Positions 17,919 through 24,804 of a DNA stretch of 64,000 nucleotides are shown here, one piece after another. This stretch comes from Actinoplanes sandaracinus. GTDB lineage: Bacteria > Actinomycetota > Actinomycetes > Mycobacteriales > Micromonosporaceae. Where the stretch lies: the NCBI RefSeq assembly GCF_030009775.1, contig NZ_JASCTH010000020.1, positions 141,071 to 205,070 on the forward strand, written 5' to 3'. The notes beneath the pieces are model-generated. The model was not told the DNA's origin, made no database searches, and was given only the letters and a program-made list of their open reading frames with translations. Position 1 is the first letter of the stretch, and each line of letters starts with the position of its first letter. Both the position numbers and the translations under genes were made by a program.

Positions 17919-18815
17919 GTGAAGAGAATCCTTCCGGTGCTGCTCTGCGCCGTGTCCGGCCTGGTCCCCGCCCAGCCCGCCGTCGCGGGGCGAGCCGCCG
18001 CCGGTGACCAGCCCGCCGTCGCCGGTCGAGCCGTCGCCGGTGACCAGCGCGTCGTGGCCGTGCCGGGCGCTGGCGTGATGCCGGGTGCTGCACGGACACG
18101 AGCCGCCGTGGCCAAGCGGGCCGCGCACGTGATCCGGCCCGGGGACACGTTGATCCGGATCGCCGGCCGGCATGACGTCCGCGTCGCCGATCTGCGGAAG
18201 TGGAACGGGCTCGCGGCGACGGAGCCACTGCTGATCGACGGGATGCTCCGGCTCACCGCGCCCGACGCACCGCTGCCCGCCTGGGCGACCAGGGTCATGA
18301 TGGTCACCGCCGCCGAGGCCAACGGCGACCCGGCCAAACAGTGCCCGGTGCCGGCGACCGACCTGCGCCGGATCTGGGTCCGCTACCTGGGCTTCGACGG
18401 CCGAGCCCACGACGGCAACGTGATCATGCATCACACGCTGGTGGGGCAGACACAGCGCGGGTTCGAGGCCCTCTACCGCCGGCGGTTCCCGATCATGGCG
18501 ATGTCGCCGGAGGTCGTCCCGGACAAGACGGTGCTGACGATGGGCTACGAATGCCGGTACGTCGCCGGGACGACGAAGTGGTCGCAGCACTCCTACGGCC
18601 GGGCGATCGACATCAACCCGCGCCAGAACCCGATGATCCGCGGCGATTACCTGGACCCGCCGAACGCCGCGACATGGCTGGCCCGGGACCGCTACTGGCC
18701 GGGCATGATGCACGAGGACGGCGCGGTGCTCGCCTTCACCGACGAGGGCTTCGCGTGGGGCGGCCGCTGGAAGACCTTGAAGGACTACATGCACTTCAGC
18801 ACCACAGACCTCTGA
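17919..18815 (+). CDS. Secreted LysM-M15 family peptidase (D-Ala-D-Ala carboxypeptidase-like)
   Basis: 298 residues. A signal peptide (1-23) precedes a low-complexity stretch encoded by a 36-bp tandem repeat. A LysM domain (about 70-112) follows, with HVIRPGDTLIRIAGRHDV. The C-terminal M15 domain has the zinc-site motif SQHSYGRAIDIN (about 222-233) and the closing DYMHF (about 291-295). These supply the two histidines and the aspartate expected for M15/VanY-like carboxypeptidases. It should bind and trim peptidoglycan outside the membrane. The GTG start has GGGGAG only two bases away, which is close, but it leads directly into the signal peptide. The last 27 bp of the gene recur at 23314-23340. 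Confidence 0.85.
   Translation: MKRILPVLLCAVSGLVPAQPAVAGRAAAGDQPAVAGRAVAGDQRVVAVPGAGVMPGAARTRAAVAKRAAHVIRPGDTLIRIAGRHDVRVADLRKWNGLAATEPLLIDGMLRLTAPDAPLPAWATRVMMVTAAEANGDPAKQCPVPATDLRRIWVRYLGFDGRAHDGNVIMHHTLVGQTQRGFEALYRRRFPIMAMSPEVVPDKTVLTMGYECRYVAGTTKWSQHSYGRAIDINPRQNPMIRGDYLDPPNAATWLARDRYWPGMMHEDGAVLAFTDEGFAWGGRWKTLKDYMHFSTTDL
17975..18046 (+). repeat. 36-bp tandem repeat inside the M15 peptidase gene
   Basis: Two consecutive 36-bp copies (17975-18010 and 18011-18046) encode QPAVAGRAAAGD and QPAVAGRAVAGD. They form part of the linker between signal peptide and LysM domain. Confidence 0.8.
18789..18815 (+). repeat. 27-bp direct repeat, copy 1 (3' end of M15 gene)
   Basis: This is the last 27 bases of the peptidase gene including TGA. 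A copy with only two mismatches stands at 23314-23340 in the same orientation. The pair brackets a lower-GC segment with relics of mobile DNA. Confidence 0.65.
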
Positions 18816-19010
18816 TGACCTGGCCATATGCTCTCAGGCACAATGCAATCTTGCTCTACCTGGCACATCCATAGCCTGAGCTGGACCCAGGCGTCCGCCA
18901 CCGTCCACAGGCGTCCGGTGCGGTCACCGGCGACTGTCACTCAGTTAGTCACCCGGATACTTCCTGTGGCATAGAAGTGTTCGATACTGTAAACCCCGCC
19001 ATTCGATACA
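18816..19010. other. Lower-GC gap, no gene seen
   Basis: The base composition drops right after the M15 stop and stays lower to about 19500. No open frame with coding character and no RNA gene was recognised in the gap. Confidence 0.5.
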
Positions 19011-19517
19011 TCAGCTTGGTGCGCTCATTGGAGAAGGCTGAAGTTTATTGCACTCCTCGACGGTGGTACACCGAATCAGCACGTTCCGCACACCGGGAAG
19101 GGCTTTAATGTCGTCTTCCAGGGCGGAGTCCCTGACCTGACGGATCGCCGCTTGATCCAGCATCGTCACCACGAATCCCGCTGGCAGTAAATTAGGATCG
19201 ATGTCCGAAAAAGCTGTGGGTTCGGACACCTCCCGCCTAAAGCGGTCACGAAATGCCGCGCCGTCCTCGTAGACGACGCTGCTCACCCCTGGTATAGCCT
19301 GCAGCCTCGCTTGCACGTTTGTCCTATGCTCATCCGAGGCATTATCGAGCATAAAGACGGTGAAATAGGCCCTTTCCTTCAGAATGCTTTCGAGGCGCTC
19401 TTCTTCATCATTCTGAAAGAGGCCGCAGGCCGCCAAACTTACTGTTTGCAGCAGGGCAACGATGATTATCGCAAATCGACGCACGCGGCGGAGGATACCA
19501 GGGATGGTGGTTGGCAT
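19011..19517 (-). CDS. Lipoprotein with FtsX-type extracellular domain
   Basis: 168 residues. A basic N-terminus and hydrophobic core end in the lipobox SLAAC (Cys31), so it is a membrane-anchored lipoprotein. The mature part matches the FtsX extracellular domain: a YFTVFMLDNASDEHRTNV strand-helix, then IPGVSSVVYEDG, a FRDRFRRE helix, the LLPAGFVV turn, and a second LPGVRNV unit. In FtsEX this domain sits between the first two membrane helices of FtsX and activates wall hydrolases. Here it stands alone without the permease and without FtsE. Composition is less GC-rich than its neighbours. ATG 19517 is the only clear start; a ribosome site is not obvious. Confidence 0.7.
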   Translation of the reverse strand: MPTTIPGILRRVRRFAIIIVALLQTVSLAACGLFQNDEEERLESILKERAYFTVFMLDNASDEHRTNVQARLQAIPGVSSVVYEDGAAFRDRFRREVSEPTAFSDIDPNLLPAGFVVTMLDQAAIRQVRDSALEDDIKALPGVRNVLIRCTTVEECNKLQPSPMSAPS

Positions 19518-19551
19518 GCCCGTTAACCCTGACCGCTAGGGCCGCAGAGGC

Positions 19552-19854
19552 TCACGACTCAAGGGCGGCCGCGTGCGGCCGTCGCATGCGACGCGTTAGC
19601 GCCCTTGATCGTGAGTGCGGCCCGGACACACTGCGCGCCGCCGCCCAGGCACCGACGGCCGCAACGCGCGTTGCACCCCGAACGCGGGCAGCTCGGCCGC
19701 GTCGCCCAGGTCCCCGCAGCGGTCGGCCGCCGGCCACCTTATAGTCGCGGCCGGTCTGTTCATTCTCGTGGTCGAGGAGAGACCTGAGCATCTTCTGGAT
19801 TTCGGCGGCCAGGCGGACGTTGCCATGCGCGATGTCGAGAATCTCGTCAGGCAT
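19552..19854 (-). CDS. Small hypothetical protein of the type VII-like operon, possibly frameshifted
   Basis: This is about 100 residues from ATG 19854 (GTG 19860 is an alternative), overlapping the end of the WXG-like gene. The first 45 residues are well formed: an acidic helical stretch MPDEILDIAHGNVRLAAEIQ and on to RDYKVA. After that the reading turns into an Arg/Gly/Ala-rich tail that looks out of frame. Dropping one base near 19735, in a GGCGGCC run, restores ADRCGDLGDAAELPAFGVQ and ends at TAA 19596. The C-terminus as given is therefore doubtful. No function is recognised. It belongs to the operon by overlap. Confidence 0.5.
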   Translation of the reverse strand: MPDEILDIAHGNVRLAAEIQKMLRSLLDHENEQTGRDYKVAGGRPLRGPGRRGRAARVRGATRVAAVGAWAAARSVSGPHSRSRALTRRMRRPHAAALES

Positions 19855-20947
19855 GAGCACCCATCCCGGTCAGCGGGTGGTCGTAGCCCGCTTTTCCGCC
19901 GAAGGTGGGCAGTTTGACCGTGTCGAGGTCGCTGAGTGTGCGGTCTAGCACTGCACGAAAGCCCTTCACCGCTGAATCCGCATAGGCGAGGTACTTCGTG
20001 ACCTGCGCCCACATAGCGAGGATGTTGGCCGCTTCCGCGGCTGTGACGCCGTACCCCACCGCCCCGCCTATGCCTGATGCGGCAGTGGCGGTGCCGGCCG
20101 CCGCTGCGATGCCAGCGATGAGGGCTGCATCGCACATACCTTTGATGAGACCGCCGATAGCGTCGCCGGCCGCCCAAACGGCGTCGGCCATAGTCCGGTA
20201 CGCAGCGCCCATCTCCGCCAGTGGCGCGCGAAGCTGGTCGATCGAGGTGGCGAAGTCGGTGAAGTATCGATAGGCAGCGTCTCCGGCATTACCTTGCCAG
20301 ACTTGCTGTAGCGAGGTGGCCCCCGACTGGACGTTGAAGGCGAGATCATGCACAGCGGCCGCCGCATTGGTCAAGACCGGCTGCATCTGGGCGAAGACCT
20401 CCCAGTCGCCGAAGATCTTCTTCTGCACCTCTTCGACCGGGTCGATGCCGAGGATGATGTCGAAGCCCTTCATCGTCCAGGCGGTCGGGCTGATGTAATC
20501 CATCCATCCCAGTTTGTTGACGGGGGTGTCGGGCTCCGGGTCGGGCTTCTTGAGGAGCTGTTCGGGTGCCCGCGAATCGCTGAAGGGCAGTGGTGGGCAC
20601 ACGGCGATCTCGTGCTCGATCGCCGTCGGGCACCATTCCCCGCTCGCTGGCAGCGCGCGGTCGAGGTTGGTCGCCGCCGCAAGGTCTGTGCTCCGGTAGT
20701 ACTCCGCCGCCGAGCGAAGCTCCGGTACCGAGTAGTCGAGCATGCACGTCACGCGGTTGAAGGCGCCCTGGATCAGCGCGACGGCGTGCTGGTTTCCCTC
20801 ATTGGCGACGCCGATCAGCTCGCCACCGGTGCCGTCCATGGCGTTCTTGGTGATGTACTCGCTGATGGCCAGGGAGTCGTCACGCGCCCGACCTATCTGA
20901 TCCGCGTACGACACCAGCGCTTGTGGCTCCACATCCAAGCTGCTCAC
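19847..20947 (-). CDS. WXG/ESX-like protein with membrane-active helices
   Basis: 366 residues. The start is GTG 20947, which overlaps the preceding stop as GTGA. The N-terminal 100 residues resemble EspC/ESX-1-associated helical hairpins (LDVEPQALVSYADQIGRARDDS). After a proline-rich middle with KPDPEPDTPVNKLGW, a second helical hairpin carries a WXG motif (LQQVWQGNAGDAAYRYF). Two alanine/glycine-rich hydrophobic helices follow. This is the architecture of type VII secretion substrates. No EccC ATPase or other secretion component is encoded in the window, so the export route is inferred. It may be a toxin-like or structural substrate. No catalytic domain is visible at the C-terminus. Confidence 0.65.
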   Translation of the reverse strand: MSSLDVEPQALVSYADQIGRARDDSLAISEYITKNAMDGTGGELIGVANEGNQHAVALIQGAFNRVTCMLDYSVPELRSAAEYYRSTDLAAATNLDRALPASGEWCPTAIEHEIAVCPPLPFSDSRAPEQLLKKPDPEPDTPVNKLGWMDYISPTAWTMKGFDIILGIDPVEEVQKKIFGDWEVFAQMQPVLTNAAAAVHDLAFNVQSGATSLQQVWQGNAGDAAYRYFTDFATSIDQLRAPLAEMGAAYRTMADAVWAAGDAIGGLIKGMCDAALIAGIAAAAGTATAASGIGGAVGYGVTAAEAANILAMWAQVTKYLAYADSAVKGFRAVLDRTLSDLDTVKLPTFGGKAGYDHPLTGMGAHA

Positions 20948-21303
20948 GAACCACTTCCGACGACGACCGCCAGTCCCGCGAGACCCAGGCCGGTAAAGGA
21001 GACCGCCGCAAGAAGAAGCCCGAGCACCAACTTCGGGTAAGGCCGGCTGAAGTAGACCCCCGCCCCGCAGACACCGCCCACCGCGCACGCCAACGCTGGC
21101 ACAAGCCGCGCGCCGTCGCTCTCCCCCCACGAAACGGACAGCACGGCGAAGATGCCGATGAAGACACACACGCTTGCGATCGTGGAGCGCAGGTTCCAGT
21201 ACGCCGTCCGCTGGAGCCTCTCCACCGACTCCTGATACCTCGCCGCGACTGCTTCGCGTTCCTCAGGCGTGCCACGTCGATTCCGACCGCTCTTCTGTGC
21301 CAT
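20944..21303 (-). CDS. Small three-helix membrane protein of the type VII-like operon
   Basis: 119 residues. A basic, glutamate-rich N-terminus (RNRRGTPEEREAVAARYQES) is followed by three hydrophobic segments (about 41-60, 67-84 and 92-114). It is the first gene of the leftward operon and shares a four-base overlap with the WXG-like gene. No family is recognised. Partnering the WXG-like protein at the membrane is a reasonable guess. Confidence 0.6.
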   Translation of the reverse strand: MAQKSGRNRRGTPEEREAVAARYQESVERLQRTAYWNLRSTIASVCVFIGIFAVLSVSWGESDGARLVPALACAVGGVCGAGVYFSRPYPKLVLGLLLAAVSFTGLGLAGLAVVVGSGS

Positions 21304-21975
21304 GACACAGACCGTAGCGATCGACGAAATTGATCGCTGTCCCGAGGGCGCTGGTTGTCATGCCCTGCAAACTCTCAGACCGCGGTGAACCGGCAAGCCG
21401 GACAAAGCGTTATGCCGATAAGCGACAGCCGTTCTCATCTGTGGTTAGGCGGGCTCTCAGGCAACCAGCAGGGGCGTCGGACCTCGTAGGACACCCGCTT
21501 TGATGTGAGGTTGTGGGAACCTGTCGGATTGTCTACTCAATGCCCAGGTTCCGCTTCCGGAGGGCGGCCATTAGCGTCAGTCTATGGCCCGTCGCTCTTC
21601 CAAGGTCGCTGGGCGTGCGATCGGCTTTATGCGGGCCGTCCTGGCCGCTCTCTTTTGGATGTCCGACCAGCGTCGTCTTGCGATTTCGACGCGCTGGCCA
21701 TGTTCGTGCCGTACCTAGCCTTCGTCGCCCCATTTAAGTGTGGCGGCTACACCCCCCCGCCAGCGGCAGGCGTGCCGCAACATTGGCCTCGGCCTGCTTA
21801 TCGGGTGCTATCGCCATCGGTTCGATCGCCTCGGGCGAATCTTCGACCGCGATCGGACGGCGGCCCGGTACCCGGTATCCGGTACCCAGGCCAGTCTGTC
21901 CGGAATAGAGAGTGCAGAGCATGCGCCGTCCGGATGGACGCGCAGAACGGTCACTACTTCGAGAACGGAAACGAA
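21304..21975. other. Long intergenic region before the lectin gene
   Basis: There is no convincing gene in 672 bp. Open frames here lack start signals and family features. The one feature seen is a cluster of three GGTACCC/GGTATCC/GGTACCC units at about 21867-21891, about 85 bp before the lectin start. Confidence 0.5.
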
Positions 21976-22599
21976 ATGGTCAGAACATTGCGAACCAGAA
22001 CCCGACGAGCCGCCGCGACGATCATTGCAGGGCTGCTGCTGGCGACCGGCCAGGGGATCGTCGACGCGCGTTCGTCAGACGCGAGCGCTCCGTTGTCCGA
22101 GTACTGCTTCGAGGACGCCGACTGGTACATACTTAGGAACTACAAGTCGAGGAAGGTCCTGCAGCCCCGCGACAGTGTCACCCACAACGGCGCCAAGATT
22201 GTCCAGTACCCCGAGCGCCCCGAGTCGTTGTCGGGCTACCAGTACTGGTGCCGGATCAGCGACGGTGACTACGAGAGCTTCGAGAACGTGCAGGCCGAGA
22301 AAAACCTCGGCATCGACGGCGGCAGCAACGCGAACGGCGCCGCGGCCATCCAGGCCTGGCCGACCGGCGCGGTGAACCAGGACTGGCTCAAGCGCTCGAC
22401 CGGCTACCCGGCGGGCGTCGTCGCTCTGGTCAACCGCAAGAGCGGCCTGTGCCTCGGTATCTCCGGCGGAAGCCTCAACAACGGGGCGCAAGCCGCCCAG
22501 TTCTTCTGCGATGGCTCGCCCAACCAGGGCTGGGAGATCGTCTACCGGCTGGGACCGGTGCGGGGAAGCGTCAATCGCGACTTGACACGTGGTTCGTGA
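21976..22599 (+). CDS. Secreted ricin-type beta-trefoil lectin
   Basis: 207 residues. A basic start (MVRTLRTRTRRAAA) and hydrophobic stretch give a signal peptide of about 32 residues. The rest is a single RICIN/beta-trefoil domain: WYILRNYKSRKVLQP, the QxW-like ends AVNQDWLK and SPNQGWEIV, and GLCLGISGGSLNNGAQAAQF. This domain binds carbohydrates; no catalytic domain is attached. The start is ATG 21976, after GGAAACGAA. Upstream in-frame extension has no signal-peptide logic and is rejected. It lies inside the lower-GC segment. Confidence 0.8.
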   Translation: MVRTLRTRTRRAAATIIAGLLLATGQGIVDARSSDASAPLSEYCFEDADWYILRNYKSRKVLQPRDSVTHNGAKIVQYPERPESLSGYQYWCRISDGDYESFENVQAEKNLGIDGGSNANGAAAIQAWPTGAVNQDWLKRSTGYPAGVVALVNRKSGLCLGISGGSLNNGAQAAQFFCDGSPNQGWEIVYRLGPVRGSVNRDLTRGS

Positions 22600-22699
22600 T
22601 GACGACGAGTCGGTGTCGGGGTTGGCGGCGTGCACCCTGTGAGGGCTGAGCAGCGTCTGCATGGCCGCGAGCGAGTGGGTTCGCCCGTAATGTCACGTC

Positions 22700-22984
22700 G
22701 TGAAGATCTTCTTGCTCTGGCATGTTCGGCACGCGCCCTTTGTCGATGGCAGTCCCACGCGACACCGCGACGAGAGCGGAGAACTCGACTGGGACGAAGA
22801 GGAGGGCGACGATCTCAAGATTCTTGGCGCGTACTCGACCGAGCGGAAGGCCGAGGAGCGGATCGCGCGGGCGCGGCTGCTGCCCGGCTTCCGGGATGAA
22901 CCGGACTGCTTCCTCATCGATCAGTACACGGTTGATGCGGACAGGTGGACCGACGGGTTCGTCACCGTCGCGGCCAGCGAGTAG
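22700..22984 (+). CDS. DUF7336-like small protein
   Basis: 94 residues, cytoplasmic and acidic. The pattern FLLWHV...DDLKILGAYSTERKAEE...GFRDEPDCFLIDQY...WTDGF matches small conserved proteins annotated as DUF7336. They are widespread in actinomycetes, often in accessory regions, and have no known function. The start is GTG 22700. It abuts the transposase relic on the other strand. Confidence 0.65.
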   Translation: MKIFLLWHVRHAPFVDGSPTRHRDESGELDWDEEEGDDLKILGAYSTERKAEERIARARLLPGFRDEPDCFLIDQYTVDADRWTDGFVTVAASE

Positions 22985-23230
22985 CAGCACCCCCCACGTT
23001 CGTCGAGGTGGCTCGGGTTTGCGGGCTTTGAAGCGGCCGACCGGGTTGATCGTGGTGCGCACGACGTCAGCGAGCAACTGGTCTGCGTCGTAGACCCGAA
23101 AGGTGCTGTCGGCTTCCTCGACAGTGACCGTCTGGCCGGCATGGCCAATGCCGACGTGGATGCGTTGCCCAGCAACGCTGATGCTGCCCCGATCAAGCCG
23201 TCAAACGCCACCGGCATTGACGGAGGTCAC
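22985..23230 (-). pseudogene. Relic of an IS481-like transposase (C-terminal part)
   Basis: On the minus strand, one frame reads RLDRGSISVAGQRIHVGIG, then HAGQTVTVEEADSTFRVYD, then TTINPVGRFKARKPEPPRR. This is the beta-rich C-terminal region of IS481/IS3-type integrase transposases (AGQTVTV...TFRVY...RFKARKPEP). A TGA interrupts the frame just upstream, and no catalytic DDE region precedes it. Only a scrap therefore remains. The family is assigned by recognition, not by a search. Confidence 0.6.
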
Positions 23231-23313
23231 GTAGAACTGAGGTACTAAAAGGCAGGTCGCATGCCATGCAGAAGGGTCCTGACCAGCATGATCCAAGTCC
23301 GCAGACGAAGAAC

Positions 23314-23340
23314 ATGCACTTCAGAACCATAGACCTCTGA
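23314..23340 (+). repeat. 27-bp direct repeat, copy 2 (copy of the M15 gene 3' end)
   Basis: 25 of 27 bases match the last 27 bases of the M15 peptidase gene at 18789-18815, including the TGA. Similarity fades a few bases upstream and none continues downstream. It could be a recombination scar or the far attachment site of an inserted element. Confidence 0.65.
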
Positions 23341-23525
23341 CGGCGTCCTGCAGCCGCGACCGCCGCCACCCCTCCCGTGCCGTAGCCGAGAAACGTCGCG
23401 GCGCGGGTTGGGGCCGCTTAGGCGACGGCTGGGGTGTTGGGCCGTAGCGGGTGCGTGTCGCGGCGCGGGTTTGCCGTGGCGGGGGGACGGTTGGGGTGGT
23501 CGGCCGCCGCTGGCGCGTGTGCTGG

Positions 23526-23566
23526 GGCCCGTCTCCGCCGGGAGCTGGAGCGGTCGGAGACGGGCC
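23526..23566 (-). terminator. Hairpin after the AI-2E-family transporter gene
   Basis: GGCCCGTCTCC and GGAGACGGGCC are perfect 11-bp arms just beyond the stop at 23574. No T-tract. Confidence 0.65.
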
Positions 23567-23573
23567 TTCCTGA

Positions 23574-24743
23574 TCAGGCCTGGGCGGGCCGGCCCGTGTC
23601 CGTCGGTGATGACGGGGCCGCGGAGGCGGGGTCGGGCGCTGGGGGCAGGACCGGGTCCGGGGCGGCGGCGGGCGCGGGTGGGGTCTCGGTGAGCTGTTCG
23701 CGGAGGTAGTTCCAGAGGACGGCGATCATCGCCGCCACCGGCACCGCGAGCAGCGCCCCCACGATGCCGTAGAGGCTGCTGCCGAGCGTCACCGCCAGCA
23801 GCACCACGCCGGCGTGCAGGCCGAGGCCGCGGCTCTGCACCATCGGCTGGAAGACGTTTCCCTCGAGTTGCTGCACCACGATGATGATGGCGAGGACGAT
23901 CAGGGCGTCGGTCCAGCCGTCGGTGACGAAGGTGATGATGACGGCGACGAAACCGGCGAACAAGGCGCCGACGATCGGTACGAACGCGGTCACGAACGTG
24001 AGCACGGCGAGGGGCAGGGCGAGGTCGACGCCAAGGATGGCGAGGCCGACTCCGATCAGGACCGCGTCGAGGAGGCCGACGAGGGCCTGGGAACGGACGA
24101 ACGCGCCGAGCGCGTCCCAGCAACGGCCGGCGACCGTGGGCACGTCGTCGGAGAGACGGCCGGGGAGCTGGCGGCTGAGCCAGGGCAGGAAGCGCGGCCC
24201 GTCCTTGAGGAAGAAGAACATCAGGAACAGCGCGAGGATGGTGTTGACCACCCCGCTGAACACCGAGCTCACTCCACTGAGGGTGGCCGTGGCGATGCTG
24301 CCGACGCTGGCCTGGAGTTTGTCGACCCCGGTGTCGAGGTAGGTGTTGACCTGGGCGTCGCTGATGTTCAGGGGCGGCCCGGAGGCCCAGGAGCGCAGCT
24401 CCTCGATGCCGGTGCCGATCTGTTGGACGAGTTCGCCGGATTTGGCGCCGACGGGCGCCACGATGCCGACGACGGTGCCGACGGCGACCAGCAGGAACAG
24501 GAGTGTCACCACGCTGGCGGCGAGGGCCGGTGGCCAGCTGTGGCGGCGCAGGAACCGGGCCGGCGGCCAGGTCAGTGTGGTCAGCAACAGCGCGATGACG
24601 ACCGGCCAGATCACCGACCAGGCGCCGCCCAGTATCCGCAGCGCCACCCAGGTGGCCAGCAGGACCAGCAGCAGTTGCAGCGAGATGCTCGCCGATGTGC
24701 GCAGCGCGCCTCGCGTCTTTCTCGGATTCAGCCCGGTGCCCAT
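23574..24743 (-). CDS. AI-2E family transporter (PF01594 permease)
   Basis: 389 residues with about eight membrane helices and the family layout: two N-terminal helix pairs, a long amphipathic extracytoplasmic stretch (about 100-165), then the helix cluster with FLMFFFLKDGPRFLPWL and the conserved GLHAGVVLLAVTLGSSLYGIVGALLAVP. A Pro/Ala-rich tail ends the protein. Family members are proposed exporters or exchangers of small molecules or Na+. A role in AI-2 is not implied for an actinomycete. Start ATG 24743. Confidence 0.85.
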   Translation of the reverse strand: MGTGLNPRKTRGALRTSASISLQLLLVLLATWVALRILGGAWSVIWPVVIALLLTTLTWPPARFLRRHSWPPALAASVVTLLFLLVAVGTVVGIVAPVGAKSGELVQQIGTGIEELRSWASGPPLNISDAQVNTYLDTGVDKLQASVGSIATATLSGVSSVFSGVVNTILALFLMFFFLKDGPRFLPWLSRQLPGRLSDDVPTVAGRCWDALGAFVRSQALVGLLDAVLIGVGLAILGVDLALPLAVLTFVTAFVPIVGALFAGFVAVIITFVTDGWTDALIVLAIIIVVQQLEGNVFQPMVQSRGLGLHAGVVLLAVTLGSSLYGIVGALLAVPVAAMIAVLWNYLREQLTETPPAPAAAPDPVLPPAPDPASAAPSSPTDTGRPAQA

Positions 24744-24766
24744 GTGATCACCCTAGGGACTTCGGG

Positions 24767-24798
24767 CAGGGGCCGCGCACTGAGGCGCGCGGCCCCTG
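24767..24798 (-). terminator. Hairpin after the haem peroxidase gene
   Basis: CAGGGGCCGCGC and GCGCGGCCCCTG form a perfect 12-bp stem with an eight-base loop between the peroxidase stop (24805) and the next gene on the same strand. Confidence 0.7.
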
Positions 24799-24804
24799 GG
24801 CCAA

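Noticed and set aside
21505..22599. Long N-terminal extension of the lectin gene
   Set aside because: The added 157 residues look random. ATG 21976 starts a signal peptide and has a ribosome site.
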